From: Pseudarthrobacter siccitolerans
Lineage (GTDB): Bacteria > Actinomycetota > Actinomycetes > Actinomycetales > Micrococcaceae
NCBI RefSeq assembly: GCF_001046895.1
Contig: NZ_CAQI01000044.1
Location: 186,001-250,000, forward strand
DNA: 64,000 nt
Reading direction: 5' to 3'
The notes under the pieces were generated by a model that saw nothing but the letters and a program-made list of their open reading frames with translations, searched no databases and was not told the DNA's origin. Below, one piece after another: positions 33,392 through 41,815 of the stretch. Each line of letters begins with the position of its first letter. Position 1 is the stretch's first letter. The position numbers and the translations under genes are program-made.

Positions 33392-35557
33392 TCAGCGGCC
33401 TGCAGCGGCCAGGTTCCCCGGCACGGGATCGTGCCGGAGGTAATGGCGGCTGAACGTGCCCGTGCCGGCTGTGAGGGCGCGCAGCTCCACCGCATATTTA
33501 AGGAGTTCCTGGTCCGGGACCTCCGCCGTGATCTCGGTCCGGTCCCCACCGGAGGAGGAGGTCCCGGTGAGCCGGCCCCGGCGCCCGGAAAGATCGCTCA
33601 TCACCGTTCCCACATGCTCGTCCGGAACGCTGAGCACCACCGATGAGACGGGCTCGAGCAGCTGGATGCTCCCTGCGGCGGCTGCCTCCCGCAACGCCAG
33701 GGCGCCTGCCGCCTGAAATGCTGCATCGGAGGAATCAACACTGTGCGCCTTGCCGCCCACCAGCGTCACGCGCAGGTCCACCACGGGGAAGCCGGAGGCA
33801 ACGCCTCGCTGCATCTGGGCGCGGACCCCCTTTTCCACCGATGAGATAAACGTTCCCGGGATGACTCCGCCCACTGTTTTGTCGACAAATTCGAACCCTG
33901 CTCCCCTGGCCAGCGGTTCCACTTCGATGTCGCACACCGCGTACTGGCCGTGGCCGCCGGACTGTTTGACGTGCCGCCCGTGCCCGGCGGCCGGCGTGGC
34001 GAAGGTTTCCCGCAGCGGCGTCACCACATCCACCGTGTGCAGCTTCACGCCCTGGTCGCGGAGCCTGTCCAGCACTACTTCGGCGTGCGCCTCCCCCATG
34101 CACCAGAGGATCAATTGGTGGGTTTCGGCGTTCCGTTCCACCCTCAGCGTCGGGTCCCCGGCGGCCACCTTCCCCAGGCTGCGGGCGAGGGCGTCCTCAT
34201 CACTGTGGGAGTCGGCTTCGATAGCCACAGGCATCAGCGGCTCCGGCATCTCCCAGGTGGCCAGCAGCAGCGGCTGGTCCTTCGCTGAGATCGTGTCCCC
34301 GGTCTCGGCGGTGCCCAGTTTTGCCACGGCAGCGATGTCACCGGCGACACAAAAAGGGACGGGCCGGAGGGTCGCACCCAGCGGCGAGTAGAGGTGCGTG
34401 AGCCGTTCGTCCGTGTCGTGGTCCTGGTGTCCGCGGTCCGCCAGCCCGTGCCCGCTGACATGGATGGGGGTGTCCCCGGTCAGGGTTCCGGAGAAGACCC
34501 GCACCAGGCAGACCCGCCCCAGGAAGGCGTCCACCGTGGTGCGGACAACCTCCGCGGCGAGCGGCCCGCCAGGGTCGCAGGCAAGGGGACGGAGCGGGGA
34601 TCCGGACAGGTCGGTGGCCCGCGGCAGGCTGCGCTCGGGCGGAGACGGGAATGCCTTGGTCAGGAGCTCCAGCAGTTCGGCCGTTCCCAGCCCGGTCAGC
34701 GCTGAGGAAGGCACCGCCGGGAAGAAGGATCCGCGCGCGACGGCGGTTTCCAGGTCCGAGATGAGGACGCCGGCATCGATGTCCTCGCCGCCGAGGTAGC
34801 GGTCCATCAACGTCTCGTCTTCGCTTTCGGCAATGATTCCCTCGATCAGCTCGGCCCGGGAAGGCTCCGCTGCCGCGAGTTCCCCCGGTTCCGCCGCACG
34901 GGCGGCCCGGCCGGAACCCTCTGCCGGGTACTCGACGACAGTTCCCGACAGCAGGCCCAGCAGGCCGCCGGCATTCCCGCCGGCCCGGACCGGCACATAC
35001 AACGGAAGTACCGTCTCGCCGAACGCATCACGGCAGGCGGCCAGGACGCCGTCGTAATCAGCCCGCGGATGGTCCAGCTTGGTGATGACCACGGCGCGGG
35101 GCATGCCCAGGTACTGGCATTCGTGCCAGATCGCGGTGGTGCCCGCATCCACTCCGTCCACGGCGGAGACGGTGAAGAGGACGGCGTCCGCGGCGCGCAG
35201 CCCCGCGCGCAGTTCGCCGATGAAGTCCGGATAGCCGGGCGTATCGAGGAGGTTGATCTTCATGCCCCCCACCGGGAGCGGCACCACTGACAACGCCACT
35301 GACCGCTGCTGGTGGATGGCGGCGGGATCGGAATCGCTCACGGTGGTTCCGTCAACCACCGAGCCCTTCCGCGTGATCATCCCGTTGGCTTCCAGCAGCG
35401 CCTCGATGAGGGTGGTTTTACCGGCACCCGAACGGCCCACCAGTGCCACGTTCCGGACCAGGGCAGGGTCCCTGGGCGTGATGCCGGCGGAGCCATTGCC
35501 CTGGCGTCCTTCCGGCCCGCCCCGTCCTGCAGCGTCCTTGGTGCTTTTGACCGACAT
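33392..35557 (-). CDS. Elongation factor G-like protein (EF-G2)
   Basis: This 721-residue protein is an EF-G paralogue. The GTPase domain shows P-loop GRSGAGKTTLIEALL, G3 DTPGYPDF and G4 TKLDH (NKMD in canonical EF-G). The switch I region reads IHQQRSVALSVVPL instead of the strict RGITI of EF-G. Domains II to V follow, with GHGRHVKQSGGHGQYAVCDIEVEP (split family signature) in domain IV. EF-G2 of mycobacteria binds GTP but lacks ribosome-stimulated hydrolysis, so a role other than translocation is likely. It is not next to rpsL/rpsG or tuf. An N-terminal extension of 33 polar residues precedes the GTPase. Confidence 0.9.
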   Translation of the reverse strand: MSVKSTKDAAGRGGPEGRQGNGSAGITPRDPALVRNVALVGRSGAGKTTLIEALLEANGMITRKGSVVDGTTVSDSDPAAIHQQRSVALSVVPLPVGGMKINLLDTPGYPDFIGELRAGLRAADAVLFTVSAVDGVDAGTTAIWHECQYLGMPRAVVITKLDHPRADYDGVLAACRDAFGETVLPLYVPVRAGGNAGGLLGLLSGTVVEYPAEGSGRAARAAEPGELAAAEPSRAELIEGIIAESEDETLMDRYLGGEDIDAGVLISDLETAVARGSFFPAVPSSALTGLGTAELLELLTKAFPSPPERSLPRATDLSGSPLRPLACDPGGPLAAEVVRTTVDAFLGRVCLVRVFSGTLTGDTPIHVSGHGLADRGHQDHDTDERLTHLYSPLGATLRPVPFCVAGDIAAVAKLGTAETGDTISAKDQPLLLATWEMPEPLMPVAIEADSHSDEDALARSLGKVAAGDPTLRVERNAETHQLILWCMGEAHAEVVLDRLRDQGVKLHTVDVVTPLRETFATPAAGHGRHVKQSGGHGQYAVCDIEVEPLARGAGFEFVDKTVGGVIPGTFISSVEKGVRAQMQRGVASGFPVVDLRVTLVGGKAHSVDSSDAAFQAAGALALREAAAAGSIQLLEPVSSVVLSVPDEHVGTVMSDLSGRRGRLTGTSSSGGDRTEITAEVPDQELLKYAVELRALTAGTGTFSRHYLRHDPVPGNLAAAGR

Positions 35558-35604
35558 CGGAACCTCCTGGCGTCTTTGCCTGGTTGTTGTACTGGCCGCT
35601 GCTT

Positions 35605-36030
35605 CTACTTGCCGCGGGCCTTGCGGGTTGCGGCGTCGTTCGCCTTCTGCAGCGCTTTGACGAGTTCTTCCTTATCCATGGAGGAGCGGCCGCTGATGTC
35701 CAGCTCCCTGGCCCGCTCCAGCAGGTGTTTCTTGGAGGCGTTGGCATCCACGCCGCCGGCGGTGGGCTCATCCGCGCCCAGGCCCTTTTCCGCCCGCTCG
35801 TCCGATGGGCCGCGCTTTTCCTTGGGCTCCCAGTGGTCTCCCACCTTTTCGTAGCTGTGCTTCAGGGAAGCGTAGGCGGCGCGCGCGGCGCGGCTTTCGT
35901 CGTTGTCGTAGGACTCCATTGCGGAGTCGTAGGTTTTGGCGAAGGTGTCCTGCGCCTTCTGGTCCGAGCGTTGCAAGGTTGAGGGAAGCTCGTCCTTGCG
36001 GGCGTGATCGTTCTTTCCCGTCTTCGGCAT
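35605..36030 (-). CDS. ChaB family protein
   Basis: This 141-residue protein has an N-terminal ChaB domain (LPSTLQRSDQKAQDTFAKTY and DESRAARAAYASLKHSYEKV, about 13-65) that forms a small helical fold. A charged linker follows, then a C-terminal Rho_N/SAP-like helix pair (KKHLLERARELDISGRSSMDKEELVKAL). Rho_N/SAP-like units often bind nucleic acid, so DNA or RNA binding is possible. The name comes from E. coli ChaB, whose role with the ChaA transporter is uncertain. MPKTGKND (36030) is the chosen start; the frame is open to 36066. Confidence 0.82.
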   Translation of the reverse strand: MPKTGKNDHARKDELPSTLQRSDQKAQDTFAKTYDSAMESYDNDESRAARAAYASLKHSYEKVGDHWEPKEKRGPSDERAEKGLGADEPTAGGVDANASKKHLLERARELDISGRSSMDKEELVKALQKANDAATRKARGK

Positions 36031-36156
36031 GGCACTCACCGCACTTTCGTCAGCAGCACTGATCATGGCAGAACATACCCAGCTTAGCCACGCCCGGCTT
36101 GGCTTGTCTGCTGCCGGCCATGTGCACTCTTCCCGAAGCCTTGATCCGGCCCGGCA

Positions 36157-36340
36157 TCAGTTCGGTTCCGGCCATTGGTCCGGATCGTAGCCGTAAAGGC
36201 GGGGAGGACGGGGTGCCTCCTCCGGGTCTGCTGCTTCCTCCGGCCCGGGCTTTTCCTGCTGCACGTCCTCGGCATCGGCCGGTCCACGTCTCTTCCGGCC
36301 TTCGGTTTTTGCCGGTGCCGCGCTGCGGGCTGTCAGCCAT
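36157..36340 (-). pseudogene. Small charged hypothetical protein, probably frameshifted
   Basis: A good start (ATG 36340 with GGAG 6 bases upstream) opens MADSPQRGTGK, but that frame loses coding character after about 15 codons. The neighbouring frame then reads as convincing coding sequence (RKRRGPADAEDVQQEKPGPE, ending PRLYGYDPDQWPEPN, stop 36157) with strong third-position G/C bias and no good start of its own. A single-base shift between about 36305 and 36290, near a run of five A, would join them. It is either a real frameshift or a sequencing error. Function unknown. Confidence 0.45.
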
Positions 36341-36496
36341 GACCCACTCCAATCCCCCGATGAAGAGGTCCGGCTTCTTGAACCAATGAAGCCCACCCTA
36401 GCCGCAGGGATGCCCGCCAAAGATGTCACTTTTGCTCAAGAAATGGGCAGTTTCCGCGCACTCCGGCCAGGCATCCTAAAGCCGGGCCGGTGATCT

Positions 36497-37441
36497 TCAG
36501 GCAGGACCGGTCCGGTCCAGTGCGTCGAGGAGGCGCCGGACCGAGCCGCCCAGGTTCCAGTCCACGGCCAGGCGTTCCAGCCCGGCGCGGGGCTCCCCTG
36601 CGACCGGGTGCAGCCGGGCCCCGGCCTCCTCCAGGGACGGCAGCTCGAGGTCCCGGACAAGGCGGACGACGGCGGGCGCCGCCTTGAGGTACTCCGCGGC
36701 GGCTTCCAGCTTCGCGCGGACCGGTGACGAGAGCCCGCTGTCCGCATCCGCTGCTGCCTCGAGCAGGTTTTCCAGGGTGCCGTACTTCAGCAGCAGTGAC
36801 GCCGCCGTTTTTTCACCGATCCCCGCCACACCCGGCAGCCCGTCGGAGGCGTCGCCGCGGAGGGTGGCATAGTCCGCATACTGCTGTGGCAGCACGCGGT
36901 ACTTTCCCACCACCACTTCTTCGGTCATCACATCCAGGTTCCGCATGCCGCGCGCCGTGTAGATGACCCGCACCTGGCGGGAGTCATCGCAGACCTGGAA
37001 GAGATCGCGGTCCCCCGTCACCACGTCCACCGGAATGCCGGCATGGCTGGCGTAGGTGCCCACAACGTCGTCGGCCTCGTGCTCGGCCGCACCGACGATC
37101 GCAATACCGGCCAGGCCCAGTACCGTCCGGATCATGGGCAGCTGCGCTTCGAGGGCATCCGGCACCACCTCCACGTCCGGAGCGCCGGTGTTCGCCTCTG
37201 CCACCCGGTGGGCCTTGTAGGTGGGGAGCAGGTCCACCCGCCATTGCGGCCGCCAGTCGTCATCCCAGCAGGCGATGAGGTGGGTGGCCCCGTAGTCGGT
37301 GGTGAGCCGTGCGATCATGTCCAGCAGGCCCCGGACCGCATTGACGGGTGTCCCGTCCTCGCGGCGGATGGAATCGGGCAGGCCGTAGAAGGCGCGGAAG
37401 TACAGCGAGGCGGTGTCGAGCAACATCAGGCGGTCAGGCAT
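36497..37441 (-). CDS. 5'-3' exonuclease (PolI N-terminal-like)
   Basis: This 314-residue protein is a free-standing relative of the 5'-3' exonuclease domain of DNA polymerase I, a flap/RNA-primer nuclease. Metal-binding acidic residues appear in MLLDTASLYFRAFYGLP, AAEHEADDVVGTYAS and VVTGDRDLFQVC. The helix-hairpin-helix DNA grip is DASDGLPGVAGIGEKTAASLL. It coexists with full polA at 13167-16010, which keeps its own nuclease domain. The MFS gene on the other side is divergent. Confidence 0.9.
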   Translation of the reverse strand: MPDRLMLLDTASLYFRAFYGLPDSIRREDGTPVNAVRGLLDMIARLTTDYGATHLIACWDDDWRPQWRVDLLPTYKAHRVAEANTGAPDVEVVPDALEAQLPMIRTVLGLAGIAIVGAAEHEADDVVGTYASHAGIPVDVVTGDRDLFQVCDDSRQVRVIYTARGMRNLDVMTEEVVVGKYRVLPQQYADYATLRGDASDGLPGVAGIGEKTAASLLLKYGTLENLLEAAADADSGLSSPVRAKLEAAAEYLKAAPAVVRLVRDLELPSLEEAGARLHPVAGEPRAGLERLAVDWNLGGSVRRLLDALDRTGPA

Positions 37442-37603
37442 ACCCTGATCCTGACATGGAACAGGGCGTGCCAGGGCAGCACGCGCAGCCCGCCACGCCG
37501 CCGACCCGTCAGGGGTGCCCGGTAGCCGGCTCTGGCACAGCGGGCTGATCGGGGCGAGAATGGCCTCGTGTTCCCCGCCCTGCGAAGTGCGGACAGCGAA
37601 CCC

Positions 37604-38890
37604 ATGAACGCTGCCGCCCGAAGGATCCAGCGCATCTACCTGACGCTGACGCTGGGCAATACCCTTGCGGCTTCCTTCATCTGGGGCGTGAACACGCTGT
37701 TCCTGCTGGACGCCGGCCTCAGCAACTTCGAAGCCTTCGCCGCGAACGCGTTCTTTACGGTGGGCATGGTGATTTTCGAAATTCCCACCGGCGTGGTGGC
37801 CGACGGCTGGGGCCGCCGGGTGTCGTTCCTCCTGGGCACCGTGACCCTGGCCGGCTCCACTTTCCTCTACTACCTTTTGTGGCAGTTCTCGGCGCCGTTC
37901 CCGCTCTGGGCGGTCGTATCGGTGCTGCTGGGCCTGGGTTTCACGTTCTTCTCGGGTGCTGTTGAAGCGTGGCTCGTGGATGCTCTGCGCTATTCAGGCT
38001 ATGAAGGCGGACTGGAGGCAGTGTTCGGTCGGGCGCAGATGGTCGCCGGGGTGGCCATGCTTGCCGGTTCCGTGGCCGGCGGCGTAATCGCCCAGGCCAC
38101 TGACCTCGGTGTGCCGTTCCTGGTGCGGGTGGGTGTGCTGCTGGCGATGTTTATTGTGGCCTTCAGCCTGATGCACGACGTCGGATTCACCCCCGAGCGC
38201 TCCAGGCACCCGCTCCAGGCGACCCGCACCGTCCTGACCGCGTCGATCGACAACGGCCTGAAAATCCCGCCCGTGCGGTACGTGATGCTCGCCGCCCCGT
38301 TCAGCGCCGGCGTCGGAATTTACGTCTTCTATGCCCTGCAGCCCTACCTGCTGGAACTCTTCGGCGACCCCCGCGCCTACTCGATCGCGGGCCTCGCGGC
38401 AGCCATTGTCGCCGGCGCCGAGGTGGTGGGCGGCTGGCTCGCGCCATACGCCCGGCGGCTGTTCCACAAACGCACCTCTGTGCTGATCGTCAGCGGCAGT
38501 ATCAGCGCTGCACTCTTGCTGGTGCTCGGCTTTACCCGGGTGTTCTGGGTGGCCCTGGTTCTGCTGACCCTCTGGGCGGTGATTGACTCCGCCGCCACCC
38601 CGGTGCGGCAGGCCTATATCAACGACATGATCCCGTCCAAGCAACGGGCCACCGTGCTCAGCTTCGACTCGCTCATGGGATCCAGCGGCGGCGTGGTGGT
38701 GCAGCCGGTTCTGGGCAGGAGCGCGGACCTGTTCGGTTATCCGGGGTCACTGGCGCTGGCCGGCGTTTTCCAAAGCCTGGCGGTTCCGTTCCTGCTGGCC
38801 AGCCGTCGGCAGGGTGCTCCTGCCGATCGGTCCACTACGCCCTCCGCCGACGCCCCGGACCCGGGGCCCGCCGAAGGGTCCCGCGCCTGA
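37604..38890 (+). CDS. MFS transporter
   Basis: This 428-residue membrane protein has about twelve hydrophobic segments. The loop 2-3 signature is GVVADGWGRRVSFLLG at about residues 63-78. Loop 8-9 is weak but present as APYARRLFHKRTS. A large gap in charge follows helix 6. The C-terminal 35 residues are polar (STTPSADAPDPGPAEG). Substrate unknown. ATG 37604 (MNAAARRIQRIYLTLTLGN) was chosen over the upstream GTG 37568. The methionine aminopeptidase gene follows after 55 bases on the same strand. Confidence 0.85.
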   Translation: MNAAARRIQRIYLTLTLGNTLAASFIWGVNTLFLLDAGLSNFEAFAANAFFTVGMVIFEIPTGVVADGWGRRVSFLLGTVTLAGSTFLYYLLWQFSAPFPLWAVVSVLLGLGFTFFSGAVEAWLVDALRYSGYEGGLEAVFGRAQMVAGVAMLAGSVAGGVIAQATDLGVPFLVRVGVLLAMFIVAFSLMHDVGFTPERSRHPLQATRTVLTASIDNGLKIPPVRYVMLAAPFSAGVGIYVFYALQPYLLELFGDPRAYSIAGLAAAIVAGAEVVGGWLAPYARRLFHKRTSVLIVSGSISAALLLVLGFTRVFWVALVLLTLWAVIDSAATPVRQAYINDMIPSKQRATVLSFDSLMGSSGGVVVQPVLGRSADLFGYPGSLALAGVFQSLAVPFLLASRRQGAPADRSTTPSADAPDPGPAEGSRA

Positions 38891-38945
38891 AGCTGCCGGC
38901 CCCGTGCTGGGTATAGTTGTTGGTCTCCCCGAGGAAGGCGCCCGC

Positions 38946-39728
38946 ATGATCGAGATCCTGAGTCCCACCGAAATCACCCGGGCAAGGGAAACAGGAGCCC
39001 TCGTCGCCGATATTCTTCAGGCCCTGAAGGGGCGTGCGGCCGTGGGAACCAACCTCCTGGACATCAACCGGTGGGCCGGGGAGATGATCATCGAAGCCGG
39101 CGCCACGTCCTGCTACATCGACTATGAGCCGTCCTTCGGGCGCGGGCCGTTCGGGCACTACATCTGCACCGCCGTCAACGACGCCGTGCTGCACGGGCTG
39201 CCCCACGACTACACATTGGCCGACGGCGATCTGCTCACCCTTGATCTCGCCGTCATCAAAGGCGGCGTGGCGGCGGACTCCGCCATCAGTTTCCTTGTGG
39301 GCGATGCAAAGCCGCTGGAAAGCATCACCATGATTGATGCGACCGAACGCGCGCTCTACGCGGGAATTGCTGTTGCCGGGCCGGGAGCGCGGATCGGCGA
39401 CATCTCCCATGCCATCGGTTCCGTCCTCAGCGAAGCCGGCTACCCCATCAATACGCAGTTCGGCGGCCACGGCATCGGATCAACCATGCACCAGGACCCG
39501 CACGTCCCCAACACCGGGCGGCAGGGCCGCGGGTACACGCTGCGTCCGGGCCTGCTGCTGGCGCTGGAGCCCTGGGTTATGGCGGACACCGCCGAACTCG
39601 TCACCGATCCTGACGGGTGGACCCTCCGCAGCGCCACAGGGTGCCTGACGGCGCACAGCGAGCACACCATCGCCATCACCGACGACGGTGCCGAGATCCT
39701 TACCCTCCCCACCAAGGCCGTGCAGTAA
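38946..39728 (+). CDS. map: Type I methionine aminopeptidase
   Basis: This 260-residue enzyme removes the initiator methionine from nascent proteins. All five metal ligands of the pita-bread fold are visible: Asp in LLTLDLAVIKGG and AADSAISF, His in GGHGIGSTMHQDPHVPN, Glu in LLALEPWVM and Glu in AHSEHTIAIT. HYICTAVNDAVLHGLP carries the conserved substrate-pocket His. It lacks the N-terminal zinc finger or SH3-binding extension. ATG 38946 follows an AGGAAGG ribosome binding site. Many actinobacteria have two map genes; this one stands apart from the ribosomal-protein cluster. Confidence 0.93.
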   Translation: MIEILSPTEITRARETGALVADILQALKGRAAVGTNLLDINRWAGEMIIEAGATSCYIDYEPSFGRGPFGHYICTAVNDAVLHGLPHDYTLADGDLLTLDLAVIKGGVAADSAISFLVGDAKPLESITMIDATERALYAGIAVAGPGARIGDISHAIGSVLSEAGYPINTQFGGHGIGSTMHQDPHVPNTGRQGRGYTLRPGLLLALEPWVMADTAELVTDPDGWTLRSATGCLTAHSEHTIAITDDGAEILTLPTKAVQ

Positions 39729-39745
39729 GGCGTGCAGTAAGACAA

Positions 39746-41761
39746 TCAGCGGTCCCAGGACGTCCAGTCGGCGTCGTCGAACGCCTGCCCGCGGAAATGG
39801 GCGCGCAAGTACTCCCCCACCACCGCAGCTCCCAGACCGCCGACGTCGGGCGCCACAACCCTGGCGCCCACCCGCCGGGCCATGCGCTGCACGAACCGCT
39901 CCAGGCTGGGATCATTCCCCAGGCGGAAGAACGTGGTCTGGGTGCCGCCGCGCCCCAGGCGGTCGAGCTCGGCCACCGTGACCCGGATGGTTTCCGGGTC
40001 CGAGGGCCAGCAGAACCACGGCTCGCCGTCCGAAAGCAGGTGGGCAGTTGGCTCACCGTCGGTCACCAGCAGGAGGACGTGCTGCATTGACGGATGCCGG
40101 CGGAAGAAGCGCCCGGCCAGCAGCAGGCCGTGGTGCAGGTTGGTGCCCTGCTCCCGCCGCGACGGCAGGGCGGTCAGCTCGCCGATGTCCATGGACCGGG
40201 CGTAGCGGCCGAACGTGATCAGTTCCAGCCGGTCGCCGCGGAAGCGGGTGGAAATCAGGTGGTGCAGGGCCAGGGCGGTGCGCTTCATCGGGACCCAGCG
40301 CCCCTCGGCGGCCATCGAGAAGGAGACGTCCACAAGCAGTACGACGGCGGCCTGGGTACGTGCCTCGGTCTCGCTGACTTCGATATCGGCAGCGGTAAGG
40401 CGGAGTCCCCGGGCAGGGTTGCCGCCGTCGGCCGCCGTGCGGTGGATCGCGTTGGTCATGGTGCGGGTGACGTCCCAGGGTTCGGCGTCCCCGAACTCCC
40501 AGGGGCGGCTGGAACCGGTCTGCTCGCCGGCGGCGCCGGCGACGCGCGTGTCCCGCCGCCCCTGCCGGCCGGACAGCTGCTTCGCGGTATCCCGCAACAG
40601 GGACCTGCCGAGCTGCCGCATGGCCTGGGGGGAGAGCCGCAGGTCGCCGTCGCTACCCTTGCGCAGGTAGCCGCCGTCCTGCATGGCCCGTTCGATTTCG
40701 GCGAGGGTGCGGGCGGTGACGGCGGCGTTCTGGCCGAGCTGGCGGGCCAGGGCATCGAGGTCCAGGTCGTCCAGATTGGACCCGTTGTAGGACTGGGACA
40801 GCTGGTCGGCGAGTCCGTCCAGTTCGGCGATGTCCTGCAGCACGCCGGTTCCGTCGCCCAGTCCCAGGCCTTCCTGGCCCTCGAACCGCTCCGAGCCGGA
40901 CCAGTCTTCGCCCGGCCGCAGGGCGCGCAGGCTGTCATCGAGCTGGTCCAGCTGCGCCATCAGTTCGGGCGAGCCGAACGCCTGGGCGGAGAGCCGCATC
41001 AGCTCCTCGCGCTGCTCGGGCGACATCGACTGCAGCAGGCGCTGGGCCGCCGCGGCGCGCTTGGCGAGGGCGTCAATGAGCTCCTCGACGGACTGGGGAT
41101 TCTCCGGGAAGAAGTCCCCGTGCTTTGCCATGAAATCCTGGAAGTCCTGGTCCGTGTCCTCGCCGCGCCGGTGTTTGTCCAGCAGCCCGTTGAGGTCCCG
41201 CAGCATCCCGGCCACGGCTGCTTTGTCCTCCTCCGTGGCGTTTTCGAGCGCCTGCTTCATGCCGGCGAACCGCTGGTCCAGGACTTCGCGGCCCAGCAGG
41301 TCCTTGATCCGTTCGTAGGCCTCCCGGGCTGTACCCGACTGCCAGTCATAGGAGGCCAGTTCGTTGACCGCAGCTGCCGTGGACTGCGGCAGGTTCTTCA
41401 GCTGCATCTCCCGGAAGGCGCGGTCGGTGTTGTCCATCATCGCGTCTCTGGCAAGCTGCTTGCGTTCCTCCAGCACTGCGGTGTCAAGCAGCTTCTGGAC
41501 TTCGTTGAGGGTTCCGTCCAGCCGGTGCCGGCCCAGCAGTTCGCTGCGGCGCTGCTGGACCCGCCGGGCGAGGTCATCCAGGCCTTCCCGGTTCCGGCCG
41601 CCCCGGCGCAGGAACTCCTGCAGCGCATGCCGGGGCGAGTAGCCGGCCATCACGTCCTCGGCGACGGCGTCCAGTGCCTCGGCGAGGTCAACCGGCGGCG
41701 CGAGAGGATCGGGCCCGCCCGTGTATCTGCCATACCTGGCCGAGTGGTTGTGGCTGGCCAT
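39746..41761 (-). CDS. VWA domain protein paired with an AAA ATPase
   Basis: This 671-residue protein has a long helical, charged N-terminal part (about 1-420), with several predicted coiled stretches. A von Willebrand A domain sits at about 450-640, its MIDAS motif DVSFSM in VVLLVDVSFSMAAEG followed by VTDGEPTAH. No signal peptide or membrane helix is visible. The AAA+ ATPase gene lies 54 bases upstream on the same strand. MoxR-type ATPase/VWA pairs act as cytoplasmic chaperone-like machines that insert metals or remodel targets. The target of this pair is unknown. It converges with the map gene. Confidence 0.87.
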   Translation of the reverse strand: MASHNHSARYGRYTGGPDPLAPPVDLAEALDAVAEDVMAGYSPRHALQEFLRRGGRNREGLDDLARRVQQRRSELLGRHRLDGTLNEVQKLLDTAVLEERKQLARDAMMDNTDRAFREMQLKNLPQSTAAAVNELASYDWQSGTAREAYERIKDLLGREVLDQRFAGMKQALENATEEDKAAVAGMLRDLNGLLDKHRRGEDTDQDFQDFMAKHGDFFPENPQSVEELIDALAKRAAAAQRLLQSMSPEQREELMRLSAQAFGSPELMAQLDQLDDSLRALRPGEDWSGSERFEGQEGLGLGDGTGVLQDIAELDGLADQLSQSYNGSNLDDLDLDALARQLGQNAAVTARTLAEIERAMQDGGYLRKGSDGDLRLSPQAMRQLGRSLLRDTAKQLSGRQGRRDTRVAGAAGEQTGSSRPWEFGDAEPWDVTRTMTNAIHRTAADGGNPARGLRLTAADIEVSETEARTQAAVVLLVDVSFSMAAEGRWVPMKRTALALHHLISTRFRGDRLELITFGRYARSMDIGELTALPSRREQGTNLHHGLLLAGRFFRRHPSMQHVLLLVTDGEPTAHLLSDGEPWFCWPSDPETIRVTVAELDRLGRGGTQTTFFRLGNDPSLERFVQRMARRVGARVVAPDVGGLGAAVVGEYLRAHFRGQAFDDADWTSWDR

Positions 41762-41815
41762 GACGCCTCCTGTTCCGGCCGCCCGCTCCTGGCTGTAACT
41801 CTTCCAGCGCCGCGG

